Assembly (NCBI GenBank): GCA_904501675.1
Contig: CAJGCL010000064.1
Coordinates: 1 to 11,027 of the forward strand
Length of the DNA: 11,027 nt
Direction of reading: 5' to 3'
DNA from: Clostridiaceae bacterium
Lineage (GTDB): Bacteria; Bacillota; Clostridia; Oscillospirales; Acutalibacteraceae
Part shown: in pieces, positions 1 through 6,780 of the stretch
Layout of the letters: each line of letters starts with the position of its first letter
Numbering within the stretch: position 1 is the first letter of the stretch
Notes under the pieces: model-generated
Databases searched by the model: none
What the model saw: only the letters and a program-made list of their open reading frames with translations
Told to the model about the DNA's origin: nothing
Translations under genes and position numbers: made by a program

Positions 1-59
1 CGTGTTGAACGACCGCTGTGAATATGAGGCGAGGCAGTAACATGAAGTTTATTTTCCAT
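1..59 (-). CDS. rnfD: RnfD, N-terminal fragment (cut by window edge)
   Basis: Read on the minus strand, an ATG at 59 opens a frame that stays open to the window edge and encodes MENKLHVTASPHIHSGRST. The basic start followed by an S-P-H-I motif and a GRST-like segment is typical of the N-terminus of RnfD, the membrane subunit of the Rnf complex that carries a covalently bound flavin. It lies two bases after the rnfC stop codon and is preceded by a strong ribosome binding site inside the end of rnfC. This is the expected C-D order of Rnf operons, so the remaining subunits (G, E, A, B) probably continue outside the window to the left. Only 19 codons are visible; the identification rests on the motif and on context. 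Confidence 0.85.
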   Translation of the reverse strand, partial: MENKLHVTASPHIHSGRST

Positions 60-61
60 AA

Positions 62-1369
62 TTATTTTGCCTCCTTTTCTTTCATAGCCTCTGCTCTGAG
101 AAGAGCCTTTGCCAACTTATTTGTCTGAGTAATAGGTCTGTTTGCAGGACAATTGAATGAGCAACATCCGCATTCCATACAAATTTCTGCGCCCGCTTTT
201 TTAATGCCCTCAATATCCTTATCCTTGTACGCCTTTGCAAGAGCAGGAGGATTAATACCGAATGGGCAAGTATTTATACAAGTACCGCAACGGATACAGT
301 TTGTTGCAACAGGAAGCTTTGCTTCTTTTTGAGTAAGAGCAAGAATTGCGTTTGTCTGCTTAAGAACAGGAACATCTAAATCAGGAACAGCAATACCCAT
401 CATCGGGCCGCCATAAAGAACCTTACGAGGTTCCTGAGTAAGACCACCACAGAAGTCGAAAACGTCCTTAAGCGGTGTACCGATAGGAACAATTACATTC
501 TTTGGCTCCTTAACACAACCACCGTCAACAGTAACACACTTTTCTACAAGAGGCATACCTGTTTTAAGGAAGCTACCAATTGAAGCAAGCGTTGTGCAGT
601 TAATAACCACACAACCAACATCTATAGGAAGTTGACCATTGCCGATAATTTTCTTTGTGGTGTGGTAAACGAGCACCTTTTCACCACCCTGAGGGTAAAC
701 AGTTGGAAGTGCTTTTACCTCAACCTTATTAATAGAGCCTACTGCCTTCTGCATTTCAGCAACGCAAGCTTTTTTATTCTTTTCAATTGCAAAAACAACT
801 GAGCCGATTTCAAAATATTTAAGAATAGCCTCAAGGCCAGCCTTAATATCATCGCCACGCTCAAGCATTGTACGTGTATCGCTGGTAATATATGGCTCAC
901 ATTCTGCACCGTTAATTACAAGATGCTCTATAGGCTTGTCCACATTGAACTTAACGTATGTCGGGAAGCCTGCACCGCCGAGACCAACAATACCGCTCTT
1001 TTTAATAGCTTCGATTAAATCCTCTTTGCTATTAACAACAGGTGGGATTATGCTTTCGTCAGGTGCCATTTCACCATCTGATTCAATAGTTACTGCAGGA
1101 GCGTAGCTACCATTTGAAAGAAGCATATCCTGAATCTTTGTTACCTTACCTGAAACGCTTGCGTAAATAGATGAAGAAACAAAACCATTTTGCTCTGCAA
1201 TAAGAGTACCTACTTTAACAAGGTCCCCCACCTTAACAACAGGTGTTGCAGGCTTGCCGATATGCATAGCTGTTGGAATATTGACAACATTTGCTGTCAT
1301 TCTTACAGAAGCACTTTCAGCAGTGTTTTTTCTGTGTGGAACTTTTATGCCGTGAAGCGAAAAAGCCAT
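62..1369 (-). CDS. rnfC: Ion-translocating ferredoxin:NAD+ oxidoreductase (Rnf) subunit C
   Basis: RnfC is the peripheral NADH-side subunit of the Rnf complex, which moves electrons from reduced ferredoxin to NAD+ and pumps Na+ or H+ across the membrane. The 435-residue protein has the family's order. An N-terminal barrel-sandwich-like region (about 1-100) comes first. A nucleotide/FMN-binding region like that of the complex I 51-kDa subunit follows, with GIVGLGGAGFP at 126-136 and NGAECEP at 153-159. An SLBB-type region comes next. At the C-terminus are two [4Fe-4S] motifs of CxxCxxCxxxC form, at C358/C361/C364/C368 and C397/C400/C403/C407. The length is near that of short clostridial RnfC, without the long Ala/Lys-rich tail of proteobacterial forms. 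A strong site (AGAAAGGTAGG) precedes the ATG. It is the first gene of the operon, with its own promoter about 90-115 bases upstream and rnfD two bases downstream. Na+ versus H+ specificity cannot be told from this subunit. Confidence 0.97.
   Translation of the reverse strand: MAFSLHGIKVPHRKNTAESASVRMTANVVNIPTAMHIGKPATPVVKVGDLVKVGTLIAEQNGFVSSSIYASVSGKVTKIQDMLLSNGSYAPAVTIESDGEMAPDESIIPPVVNSKEDLIEAIKKSGIVGLGGAGFPTYVKFNVDKPIEHLVINGAECEPYITSDTRTMLERGDDIKAGLEAILKYFEIGSVVFAIEKNKKACVAEMQKAVGSINKVEVKALPTVYPQGGEKVLVYHTTKKIIGNGQLPIDVGCVVINCTTLASIGSFLKTGMPLVEKCVTVDGGCVKEPKNVIVPIGTPLKDVFDFCGGLTQEPRKVLYGGPMMGIAVPDLDVPVLKQTNAILALTQKEAKLPVATNCIRCGTCINTCPFGINPPALAKAYKDKDIEGIKKAGAEICMECGCCSFNCPANRPITQTNKLAKALLRAEAMKEKEAK
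70..76 (-). promoter_or_regulatory. rnfD ribosome binding site inside the end of rnfC
   Basis: On the minus strand AAGGAGG lies within the last codons of rnfC (the KEKEAK tail) and ends 10 bases before the rnfD ATG. The RnfC stop codon and the rnfD start are two bases apart, so translation of the two subunits is probably coupled. Confidence 0.8.
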
Positions 1370-1456
1370 ATCTGAAACCTACCTTTCTGATAGATGAATT
1401 TTTAAAAAAATATAATATTAATATTTGCTGTTTTGTATGATATTATAAATCACTTT

Positions 1457-1486
1457 ATTATATAACAACGATGTGTTACAAGTCAA
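1457..1486 (-). promoter_or_regulatory. Likely sigma-A promoter of the rnf operon
   Basis: Reading the minus strand, TTGACT (1486-1481) and a perfect TATAAT (1462-1457) are separated by 18 bases. Transcription would start near 1450, giving a leader of about 80 bases before the rnfC ATG at 1369. The promoter lies just downstream of the terminator that closes the transglutaminase gene, so rnfC starts a separate transcript. The rest of the leader is AT-rich, and I see no riboswitch-like structure in it. Confidence 0.7.
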
Positions 1487-1505
1487 TTAAAGTTATTTTT
1501 TTCAC

Positions 1506-1547
1506 AAAGAAAACGGACAACCCTCGAAGGAATTGTCCGTTTTCTTT
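1506..1547 (-). terminator. Intrinsic terminator after the transglutaminase gene
   Basis: A perfect 15-bp inverted repeat (1506-1520 with 1533-1547, core ACGGACAA/TTGTCCGT) encloses a 12-base loop. It lies 14 bases past the stop codon of the minus-strand gene ending at 1562. The distal arm read on the minus strand finishes in a T-rich run (GTTTTCTTT), as expected of a terminator. The arms are A/T-rich at their base, so it could also work in the other direction. Confidence 0.85.
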
Positions 1548-1561
1548 ATAGCAATCCTTTG

Positions 1562-2812
1562 TTATCTATACACATAGCAAATAGTAGCATTTGCACGTTC
1601 ATCTATGATGTAATAAATTGTAGACCAAAGCCTGTTTACTACACCCTGCGCAGTATCCTTGAAATCGCCCTCGTCGTATGTTGTAAAAACTACAATAGCT
1701 CTGTCTTCATCAGAATTCCTTATGCTTTCTGCGATTTTTGATGCTACTCCGCTTTTTGCAGGTGATGAAAACTCTGCGTCTATAGGAATAAGGTTTTCAT
1801 TACACGGTGGTGTTATATTTTGGTAATCGGACTTTTCAGTCTGTAATCTATCTGAAAAGCCAAAGTTCAAAAACTCGTATATCTCTATACTTTCTTCATC
1901 AACAGAATCATCATACACAGACTCTGTACAGTCCACATTATACCATTTTCCGTTTATGCAAACTGCATTCCATGTATGCCCCGATTCATCCTCTTTTTCA
2001 GGTGTAGAAACTTTTTCAAAGCATTTAATACCGTTCATCTGACAAAGAAGACTATACATATTGGCAAAGCCATCGCAGTTTGTTACACCATCGAAAACAG
2101 CGGAATAAAGGTAATCTTTACTATTTGTTTTTTCTGTTGATGTTTCATTATCTTCGTCAGGGAAATAATCCACATTATCTTCAACATACTGGAATATCTC
2201 CCACGCCTTGTCCTTTTCTGTATCGCCCTGAAAATCAAACTCCACTTTTTCAAGCTCTTTTACAGCCTTAGACACCTTTTCCATACGTTCTTTTGAAAAC
2301 GTTTCGGCACTTACTATATAGCAGTCAACATCCTTTGAAACTTCCTGCCAGTAGAAATAATTATACAGAGTATGGGAGCTTGTATATTCCACTGAAGATA
2401 AATTCTGTTGAACAATTGCAGAATCCAAAGAGAGGAAAACTATAATATCCATTGCAGATTTATCGCTTTCTTCAAGCATGGATTCGTCAACATATGTATA
2501 AACATAATTGTTATCAAGAGCGTACTGATATGCCTTATAAACTACCTTTTCTCTTTCGTTGAGAGTTGCATAATACACACCCTGATTATATTTATCGGTA
2601 GTTGTTTCGTACTTTTCTATTTCTTCTGTCGTAACATACTCTGCATTATCAAAAGAATCTAAATCGTTAGAGAAAACAAACCATGTTGTCTCCTTCCATT
2701 CTTCAATATCAGCCTGCATATCCTGATAGAAGTTATAAAAGGAGATTGAACAGAAAGTAAGACATGCTACAACAAATATTATTGCTACTATATTCCCTTT
2801 TTTCTTTTTCAA
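1562..2812 (-). CDS. Membrane-anchored transglutaminase-like domain protein
   Basis: Residues are counted from a TTG start at 2812 (416 residues). A Lys-rich start (MKKKKGN) and one hydrophobic segment (about 7-26) form a signal anchor, so the rest is probably outside the cell membrane. The transglutaminase-like core carries the papain-type triad: Cys246 in TNCDGFAN, His279 in SGHTWNAV and Asp294 in YNVDCTES. Such bacterial domains are usually cysteine proteases or cross-linking/peptide-cleaving enzymes; the substrate cannot be read from sequence. An acidic, Tyr-rich N-terminal region (about 30-225) and a 60-residue C-terminal tail (about 355-416) flank the core, and I do not recognise either. 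An in-frame ATG at 2863 exists, but it lies directly beside the putP terminator hairpin and has no ribosome binding site; the TTG has GGAG nine bases upstream and gives a normal signal anchor. I see no clear promoter of its own between the putP terminator and the TTG. A strong terminator follows the gene. Confidence 0.85.
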   Translation of the reverse strand: MKKKKGNIVAIIFVVACLTFCSISFYNFYQDMQADIEEWKETTWFVFSNDLDSFDNAEYVTTEEIEKYETTTDKYNQGVYYATLNEREKVVYKAYQYALDNNYVYTYVDESMLEESDKSAMDIIVFLSLDSAIVQQNLSSVEYTSSHTLYNYFYWQEVSKDVDCYIVSAETFSKERMEKVSKAVKELEKVEFDFQGDTEKDKAWEIFQYVEDNVDYFPDEDNETSTEKTNSKDYLYSAVFDGVTNCDGFANMYSLLCQMNGIKCFEKVSTPEKEDESGHTWNAVCINGKWYNVDCTESVYDDSVDEESIEIYEFLNFGFSDRLQTEKSDYQNITPPCNENLIPIDAEFSSPAKSGVASKIAESIRNSDEDRAIVVFTTYDEGDFKDTAQGVVNRLWSTIYYIIDERANATICYVYR

Positions 2813-2821
2813 ATGAATCAG

Positions 2822-2825
2822 CTCC
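2822..2825 (-). promoter_or_regulatory. Ribosome binding site that decides the TTG start
   Basis: On the minus strand GGAG is followed by nine bases and then TTG at 2812. It sits just after the T-run of the putP terminator, so it is the first possible initiation signal outside the hairpin. No comparable signal precedes the upstream in-frame ATG at 2863. Confidence 0.6.
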
Positions 2826-2828
2826 AGT

Positions 2829-2860
2829 AAAAAAGCGGCACACTTTACAAAGTGCGCCGC
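2829..2860 (-). terminator. Intrinsic terminator of putP
   Basis: On the minus strand an 11-bp stem (GCGGCGCACTT with AAGTGTGCCGC) closes a TGTA tetraloop and is followed at once by six T residues (2834-2829). One pair is G-U in the minus-strand RNA and would be an A-C mismatch in the plus-strand RNA, which supports minus-strand function. It begins 14 bases after the putP stop codon. Confidence 0.92.
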
Positions 2861-2873
2861 CATAAAATCATAC

Positions 2874-4442
2874 TTATTCTTCTATATTTCCTGCTTTAAC
2901 TGCTTCAAAATCTTCTTCAATCTCTTTTGAAGGAGCTTTTGTGAGAAGTGAAACAACAACAATTACTATTGATGAGAAAATAAATGCAGGAAGAAGCTCA
3001 TAAATTGCGAATGCACCGCCAAGCTTGCTGATAACAAGCTTCCAGAGAAATACCATTGCGGCACCTGAAACCATACCTGCAATTGCACCTGCTCTGTTTA
3101 CTCTCTTCCAGAACAGAGAGAATACCATAAGTGGTCCAAAGGTTGCGCCGAAGCCTGCCCATGCAAATGAAACGATTGAGAAGATAACGCTGTTTTCATC
3201 GAGAGCAATAACAACTGCAATTATTGCGATAACAAGAAGAGTAATTCTTGTCATTGTCATAACCTGCTTATCTGTAGCATCCTTTTTAGCAACATCCTTA
3301 TAGATATTCTTTGCGAATGCTGATGCCGAAATGAGAAGATATGAGTCTGATGAACTGATTGTAGCAGCAAGAATACCTGCCATTACGAAGCCTGCAAGAA
3401 TCGGTGGCATAAAGCTTGTGGAAAGAGTAATGAAAATACTCTCTGCACTTGATTTTGTAAGAAGCTCTGTTGGGAAAATCTGCCTACCCACAATACCGAT
3501 AAATACGGCAACTGCAAGGGAAATAACAACCCAAATCATAGCAATTCTTCTTGACATTTTAAGTTCTGACTCTTTACGGATAGCCATAAAGCGGAGAAGC
3601 ACCTGAGGCATACCGAAGTAACCAAGACCCCAAGCCATCATAGAAGCAATTGTAAGACCGCCATATGGAAGCTTTTCGCCGAAAAGAGCCTTGCCGTTTT
3701 CAACAAGCTGAACACCTTCCCCATCCACAAGTGGATTTGCAAGACCGAAGAACTCAAGGAAGCCCGGAATTGCCTGAGCATTTTCAACAACTGCGGAAAT
3801 GCCGCCTGCTTTGATTGTGCTTATAACAACAATTACGGTAAGAGCCACAAACATTACAATACCCTGCATAAAGTCAGATGCACTCTCTGCAAGGAAACCG
3901 CCGAGAATTGTGTAAAGAAGCACAAAAACTGCACCTAAAATCATCATAGGTATATAGTCCATACCGAAAAGTGTGGAGAAAAGCTTACCACAAGTTACAA
4001 AGCAGCTTGATGCGTAAACTGTGAAGAAAACAAGAATAAAGATAGCTGCAAGTGAGCAGATAACCTTTTTATCTTCACGGAAACGGTTTGAGAAGAACTC
4101 AGGAAGAGTAATAGCGTTGTTTGCTCTGATACTGTAACGTCTGAGTCTTTTTGAAACAACAAGCCAGTTGAGGTATGTACCAACTGCAAGACCTATAGCA
4201 GTCCATGCCGCATCTGCAAGGCCACACCAGTAAGCAACACCGGGAAGGCCCATAAGAAGCCAACCACTCATATCAGAAGCCTCTGCGCTCATTGCGGTTA
4301 CCCAAGGACCGAGAGAACGGCCACCGAGGAAATAGTTTTCGGAACTTTTATTTGCACGCTTTGCAAAAACAAGACCGATAACAATAACGATTGCCATGTA
4401 AATAACCATGGAAATCAAGATCTGTAAAGTATCTTTAGGCAT
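2874..4442 (-). CDS. putP: Sodium/proline symporter, SSS family (PutP type)
   Basis: This is a polytopic membrane carrier of the solute:sodium symporter family, which uses a Na+ gradient to import proline or a related solute. The 522-residue protein has the hydrophobic pattern of about 13 membrane helices and stretches close to E. coli PutP: LGGRSLGP at 39-46 and ASDMSGWLLMGLPG at 55-68, which includes the Na+-site aspartate (D57 here, D55 in E. coli) and the loop arginine (R42, R40 in E. coli). In helix 9, Ser363 and Ser364 fall where E. coli has the Na+ ligands Ser340 and Thr341. I chose the ATG at 4442 because AGGGGTGGG lies just upstream; a GTG three codons earlier (4451) would fall inside that ribosome binding site. 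It has its own promoter and a strong terminator, so it may be monocistronic. Proline is the best guess; other SSS substrates are possible. Confidence 0.93.
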   Translation of the reverse strand: MPKDTLQILISMVIYMAIVIVIGLVFAKRANKSSENYFLGGRSLGPWVTAMSAEASDMSGWLLMGLPGVAYWCGLADAAWTAIGLAVGTYLNWLVVSKRLRRYSIRANNAITLPEFFSNRFREDKKVICSLAAIFILVFFTVYASSCFVTCGKLFSTLFGMDYIPMMILGAVFVLLYTILGGFLAESASDFMQGIVMFVALTVIVVISTIKAGGISAVVENAQAIPGFLEFFGLANPLVDGEGVQLVENGKALFGEKLPYGGLTIASMMAWGLGYFGMPQVLLRFMAIRKESELKMSRRIAMIWVVISLAVAVFIGIVGRQIFPTELLTKSSAESIFITLSTSFMPPILAGFVMAGILAATISSSDSYLLISASAFAKNIYKDVAKKDATDKQVMTMTRITLLVIAIIAVVIALDENSVIFSIVSFAWAGFGATFGPLMVFSLFWKRVNRAGAIAGMVSGAAMVFLWKLVISKLGGAFAIYELLPAFIFSSIVIVVVSLLTKAPSKEIEEDFEAVKAGNIEE

Positions 4443-4474
4443 TTTTCCCACCCCTAGAAAAATATTTATGGCTT

Positions 4475-4503
4475 ATGATAACACACATTGTATAAATATT
4501 CAA
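4475..4503 (-). promoter_or_regulatory. Likely putP promoter
   Basis: On the minus strand TTGAAT (4503-4498) and TATCAT (4480-4475) are 17 bases apart, which places the start of transcription about 25-30 bases before the putP ATG. A second TTGAAT lies 12 bases further upstream and could pair with TACAAT as an overlapping alternative. Confidence 0.5.
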
Positions 4504-4541
4504 TAAAAATTCAATAAAAATACAGAATTTAAAATTAAGAG

Positions 4542-4649
4542 ACTGTGTTGCATTACTGGTGCCGGTTATTAGATGCCAGACTTATAATGTTCGGGATTTC
4601 GCTCAATCCCTAAAAAACTCAGAATTTGTTGAAATAACCAAAACACAGT
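4542..4649. repeat. Imperfect inverted repeat in the putP-melA divergent region
   Basis: Three nested inverted pairs share one centre. ACTGTGTT (4542-4549) pairs with AACACAGT (4642-4649), GGTTATT (4564-4570) with AATAACC (4633-4639), and GGGATT (4593-4598) with AATCCC (4605-4610). The whole spans about 108 bases in a 346-base gap without a gene, lying between the putP promoter and the melA operator. I see no open reading frame or flanking target duplication in it. It could be a small dispersed palindromic repeat, or a structured leader belonging to one of the two divergent genes. The pairings are visible; the role is unknown. Confidence 0.5.
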
Positions 4650-4664
4650 TGCTTGTATTGTGCA

Positions 4665-4678
4665 AAAAAACGCTTTCC
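4665..4678 (+). promoter_or_regulatory. cre/LacI-family-like operator upstream of melA
   Basis: AAAAAACGCTTTCC matches 11 of 14 positions of the catabolite-response sequence TGAAAACGCTTTCA, with the central AAAACGCTTTC intact. It lies about 110 bases before the melA start and just upstream of a TATAAA (4689-4694) that could be the melA -10 box; the matching -35 region is poor and would overlap this site. That arrangement fits carbon catabolite control by CcpA or control by a sugar-specific LacI-family regulator. The mismatched left end lowers confidence. Confidence 0.45.
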
Positions 4679-4788
4679 TGAAAAATTGTATAAAAGTAAG
4701 CCCTTATTTTTTATAATTACGAATATTGAATTACATTAAAAAATTTATTATTATGAGATTAACCAACAAACCGAAAGGGGTTTTTATA

Positions 4789-6105
4789 ATGAAAATTACA
4801 TTTATGGGTGCGGGCAGTACTGTTTTCGCACGAAATGTTATAGGTGACTGTATGTGCTCTGAGGTTCTCAGAGAAAGCGTTTTTGCTCTTTATGATATAG
4901 ACGGTCAGCGTCTCGAGGAAAGCAGAACAATTCTTGAAGCTATGAACAAAACTATGGGTGGCTACGGTAAAATCGAGTGCTATCTCGGTGTAGAAAACCG
5001 CAAGGATGCTCTTCGCGGAGCGAACTTTGTTGTTAATGCCATTCAGGTTGGTCTTTATGACCCTTGCACTATTATAGATTTTGAAGTACCTAAAAAATAC
5101 GGCCTTCGTCAGACTATTGCAGATACACTCGGTATCGGCGGTATTATGCGTGCTTTGCGTACAATTCCTGTTATGGATGATTTTGCAAAGGATATGGAAG
5201 AGGTTTGCCCTGATGCTCTTTTCCTTAACTACACTAACCCAATGGCTATGCTTTCAGGCTATATGCAGAGATATACGGGCGTAAACACAGTTGGTCTTTG
5301 CCACAGCGTACAGAGCTGTTCAAAGGATTTGCTTAATCAGGTTGGTCTCGAAGACAAACTTGAAGGTAGAAAAGAACTTATCGCAGGTATCAACCACATG
5401 GGCTGGCTCCTTGAAATTCAGGATAAGGACGGCAACGACCTTTACCCTGAAATCAAAAAACGTATTCAGGCTAAAATTGATGACCCTGATTTCGATAACA
5501 AGGTAAGATTTGAGTATATTAAGAACTTCGGTTACTTCTGCACAGAGTCAAGTGAACACAATGCAGAGTACAATATGTTCTACATCAAATCAAAATATCC
5601 TGAACTTATTGAGAAATACAACATTCCACTTGATGAATATCCACGCCGTTGCGTAAACCAGATCGCAGGCTGGAAAAAGGAATACGAAGAGCTTCTTGCA
5701 AACGGTGTTAAAGAGCATAAGCGTTCAGAAGAATACGCTTCTCATATCATGGAATCTATCGTTACAAATACTCCATACAAAATCGGTGGTAACGTACTTA
5801 ACACAGGTCTTATTACAAACCTTCCATCTGAAGCTTGCGTTGAGGTACCTTGCCTTGTAGACGGTAAAGGTGTTCATGGTTGCTACGTTGGTGCTCTCCC
5901 TGTTCAGTGTGCTGCTATGAATATGACAAACGTTAATGTTCAGCTTCTTACAATTGAGGCTGCAAGAACAAGAAAGCTTGAGCATATTTATCAGGCTGCT
6001 ATGCTTGACCCACACACAGCAAGCGAATTAAGCATCGACGATATTAAAAATATGGTTGATGACCTTATTGTTGCTCACGGTGATTATTTACCAAAATATC
6101 ACTAA
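4789..6105 (+). CDS. melA: Alpha-galactosidase, glycoside hydrolase family 4 (NAD- and Mn-dependent)
   Basis: GH4 enzymes cleave alpha-galactosides by an NAD+-dependent oxidation-elimination mechanism needing a divalent metal, in the cytoplasm. The 438-residue protein starts with a Rossmann motif (MKITFMGAGSTVF). It then has IQVGLYDP (85-92), the NYTNPM motif (147-152), the metal-ligand CHSVQ motif (Cys171-His172) and INHMGW (His203 as second ligand). CHSVQ is typical of the MelA alpha-galactosidase branch rather than the 6-phospho-glycosidase branch, so the substrate is probably unphosphorylated melibiose or raffinose-type sugar; related alpha-glucosidase or alpha-glucuronidase activity is not excluded. 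The start was set at 4789 because AAAGGGG ends eight bases before it and the Rossmann strand begins there; an in-frame TTG 21 codons upstream lacks such a signal. No sugar transporter is adjacent. The gene is divergent from putP. Confidence 0.93.
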   Translation: MKITFMGAGSTVFARNVIGDCMCSEVLRESVFALYDIDGQRLEESRTILEAMNKTMGGYGKIECYLGVENRKDALRGANFVVNAIQVGLYDPCTIIDFEVPKKYGLRQTIADTLGIGGIMRALRTIPVMDDFAKDMEEVCPDALFLNYTNPMAMLSGYMQRYTGVNTVGLCHSVQSCSKDLLNQVGLEDKLEGRKELIAGINHMGWLLEIQDKDGNDLYPEIKKRIQAKIDDPDFDNKVRFEYIKNFGYFCTESSEHNAEYNMFYIKSKYPELIEKYNIPLDEYPRRCVNQIAGWKKEYEELLANGVKEHKRSEEYASHIMESIVTNTPYKIGGNVLNTGLITNLPSEACVEVPCLVDGKGVHGCYVGALPVQCAAMNMTNVNVQLLTIEAARTRKLEHIYQAAMLDPHTASELSIDDIKNMVDDLIVAHGDYLPKYH

Positions 6106-6142
6106 TTGGTAAAATTTTGTTAAAGATTAGTGTATAAAATGA

Positions 6143-6180
6143 AGCCGAGGGTAAAATTCAGATACTATCGGCTATTTTTA
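6143..6180 (+). terminator. Possible terminator of melA or hairpin in the lemA leader
   Basis: AGCCGA (6143-6148) pairs with TCGGCT (6168-6173), with GTA/TAC extending the stem inside across a small internal loop, and ATTTTTA follows. It lies 37 bases after the melA stop and only about 10 bases before the lemA ribosome binding site. It is weaker than the other terminators here. A TATAAA at 6133-6138 just before it, without a good -35, could mean that the hairpin instead sits at the 5' end of a lemA transcript. Confidence 0.45.
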
Positions 6181-6203
6181 AAAATTATACAGGAGGTTTT
6201 CTT

Positions 6204-6779
6204 ATGAAAAAGGGACTTATTGTTGTTATTGCTATTGTTGCGGTTATTGCCATTATTGGCGGAGTGTGCGTTTCAAACTACAACGCTCTTGTTACTGCAA
6301 GAGAAACTGTAGATAGCGCAGAAGCCAACATTGACACATATCTTCAGCGCAGAGCAGACCTTATACCAAACATTGTTGCATCCGTTAAAAGCTTTGCAAA
6401 GCATGAAACAGAGGTTTATTCAAAAATTGCTGATGCCCGTCAGAAGCTTGTAAATGCAGGCACTGTTGCAGAAAAGGCACAAGCAAACAGCGAGCTCACA
6501 TCTGCCCTTCAGGGTCTCAATATTGTGGTAGAAAACTATCCCGAATTAAAAACAGACTCCACATATGTTGCCCTTATGGATGAGCTTGAAGGTAGCGAAA
6601 ACAGAATTGCTACCGCAAGAAAGGACTACAACGACGCAGTCAAGGATTATAACAATAAGGTTATTAAATTCCCTGCAAACATCTTCGCAGGTATTTTCGG
6701 TTTCGAGAAGGCAGAATATTTTGAAGCGGACGATGGTGCGCAGAACGCTCCTGATGTTGATGCTCTTTTAGGTGATTAA
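6204..6779 (+). CDS. lemA: LemA family membrane protein
   Basis: The 191-residue protein has a short basic start, one N-terminal membrane helix (about 4-24) and then a long, Ala/Glu/Lys-rich helical domain, as in the LemA family. Signature stretches are YNALVTARE (26-34), LQRRADLIPN (47-56), the VKSFAKHE segment (61-68) and the C-terminal FPANIFAGIFGF and AEYFEA motifs (156-167, 170-175). Length and layout are normal for the family. LemA proteins are single-pass envelope proteins of poorly defined role, often encoded next to TPM-domain proteins or HtpX-like proteases; here the TPM gene follows directly. The start is firm: AGGAGG (6191-6196) sits seven bases before the ATG. The stop codon is one base before the ATG of the next gene, so the two are almost certainly one operon. 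Confidence 0.95.
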   Translation: MKKGLIVVIAIVAVIAIIGGVCVSNYNALVTARETVDSAEANIDTYLQRRADLIPNIVASVKSFAKHETEVYSKIADARQKLVNAGTVAEKAQANSELTSALQGLNIVVENYPELKTDSTYVALMDELEGSENRIATARKDYNDAVKDYNNKVIKFPANIFAGIFGFEKAEYFEADDGAQNAPDVDALLGD

Positions 6780-6780
6780 A

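Noticed and set aside
1370..1505. Riboswitch in the rnfC leader
   Set aside because: The region is AT-rich and unstructured by eye; only a promoter and a ribosome binding site are evident.
5725..6015. Minus-strand open frame of 96 codons inside melA
   Set aside because: It is antisense to a gene with full family motifs, and its Cys/Ser/Asn-rich composition has no domain signature.
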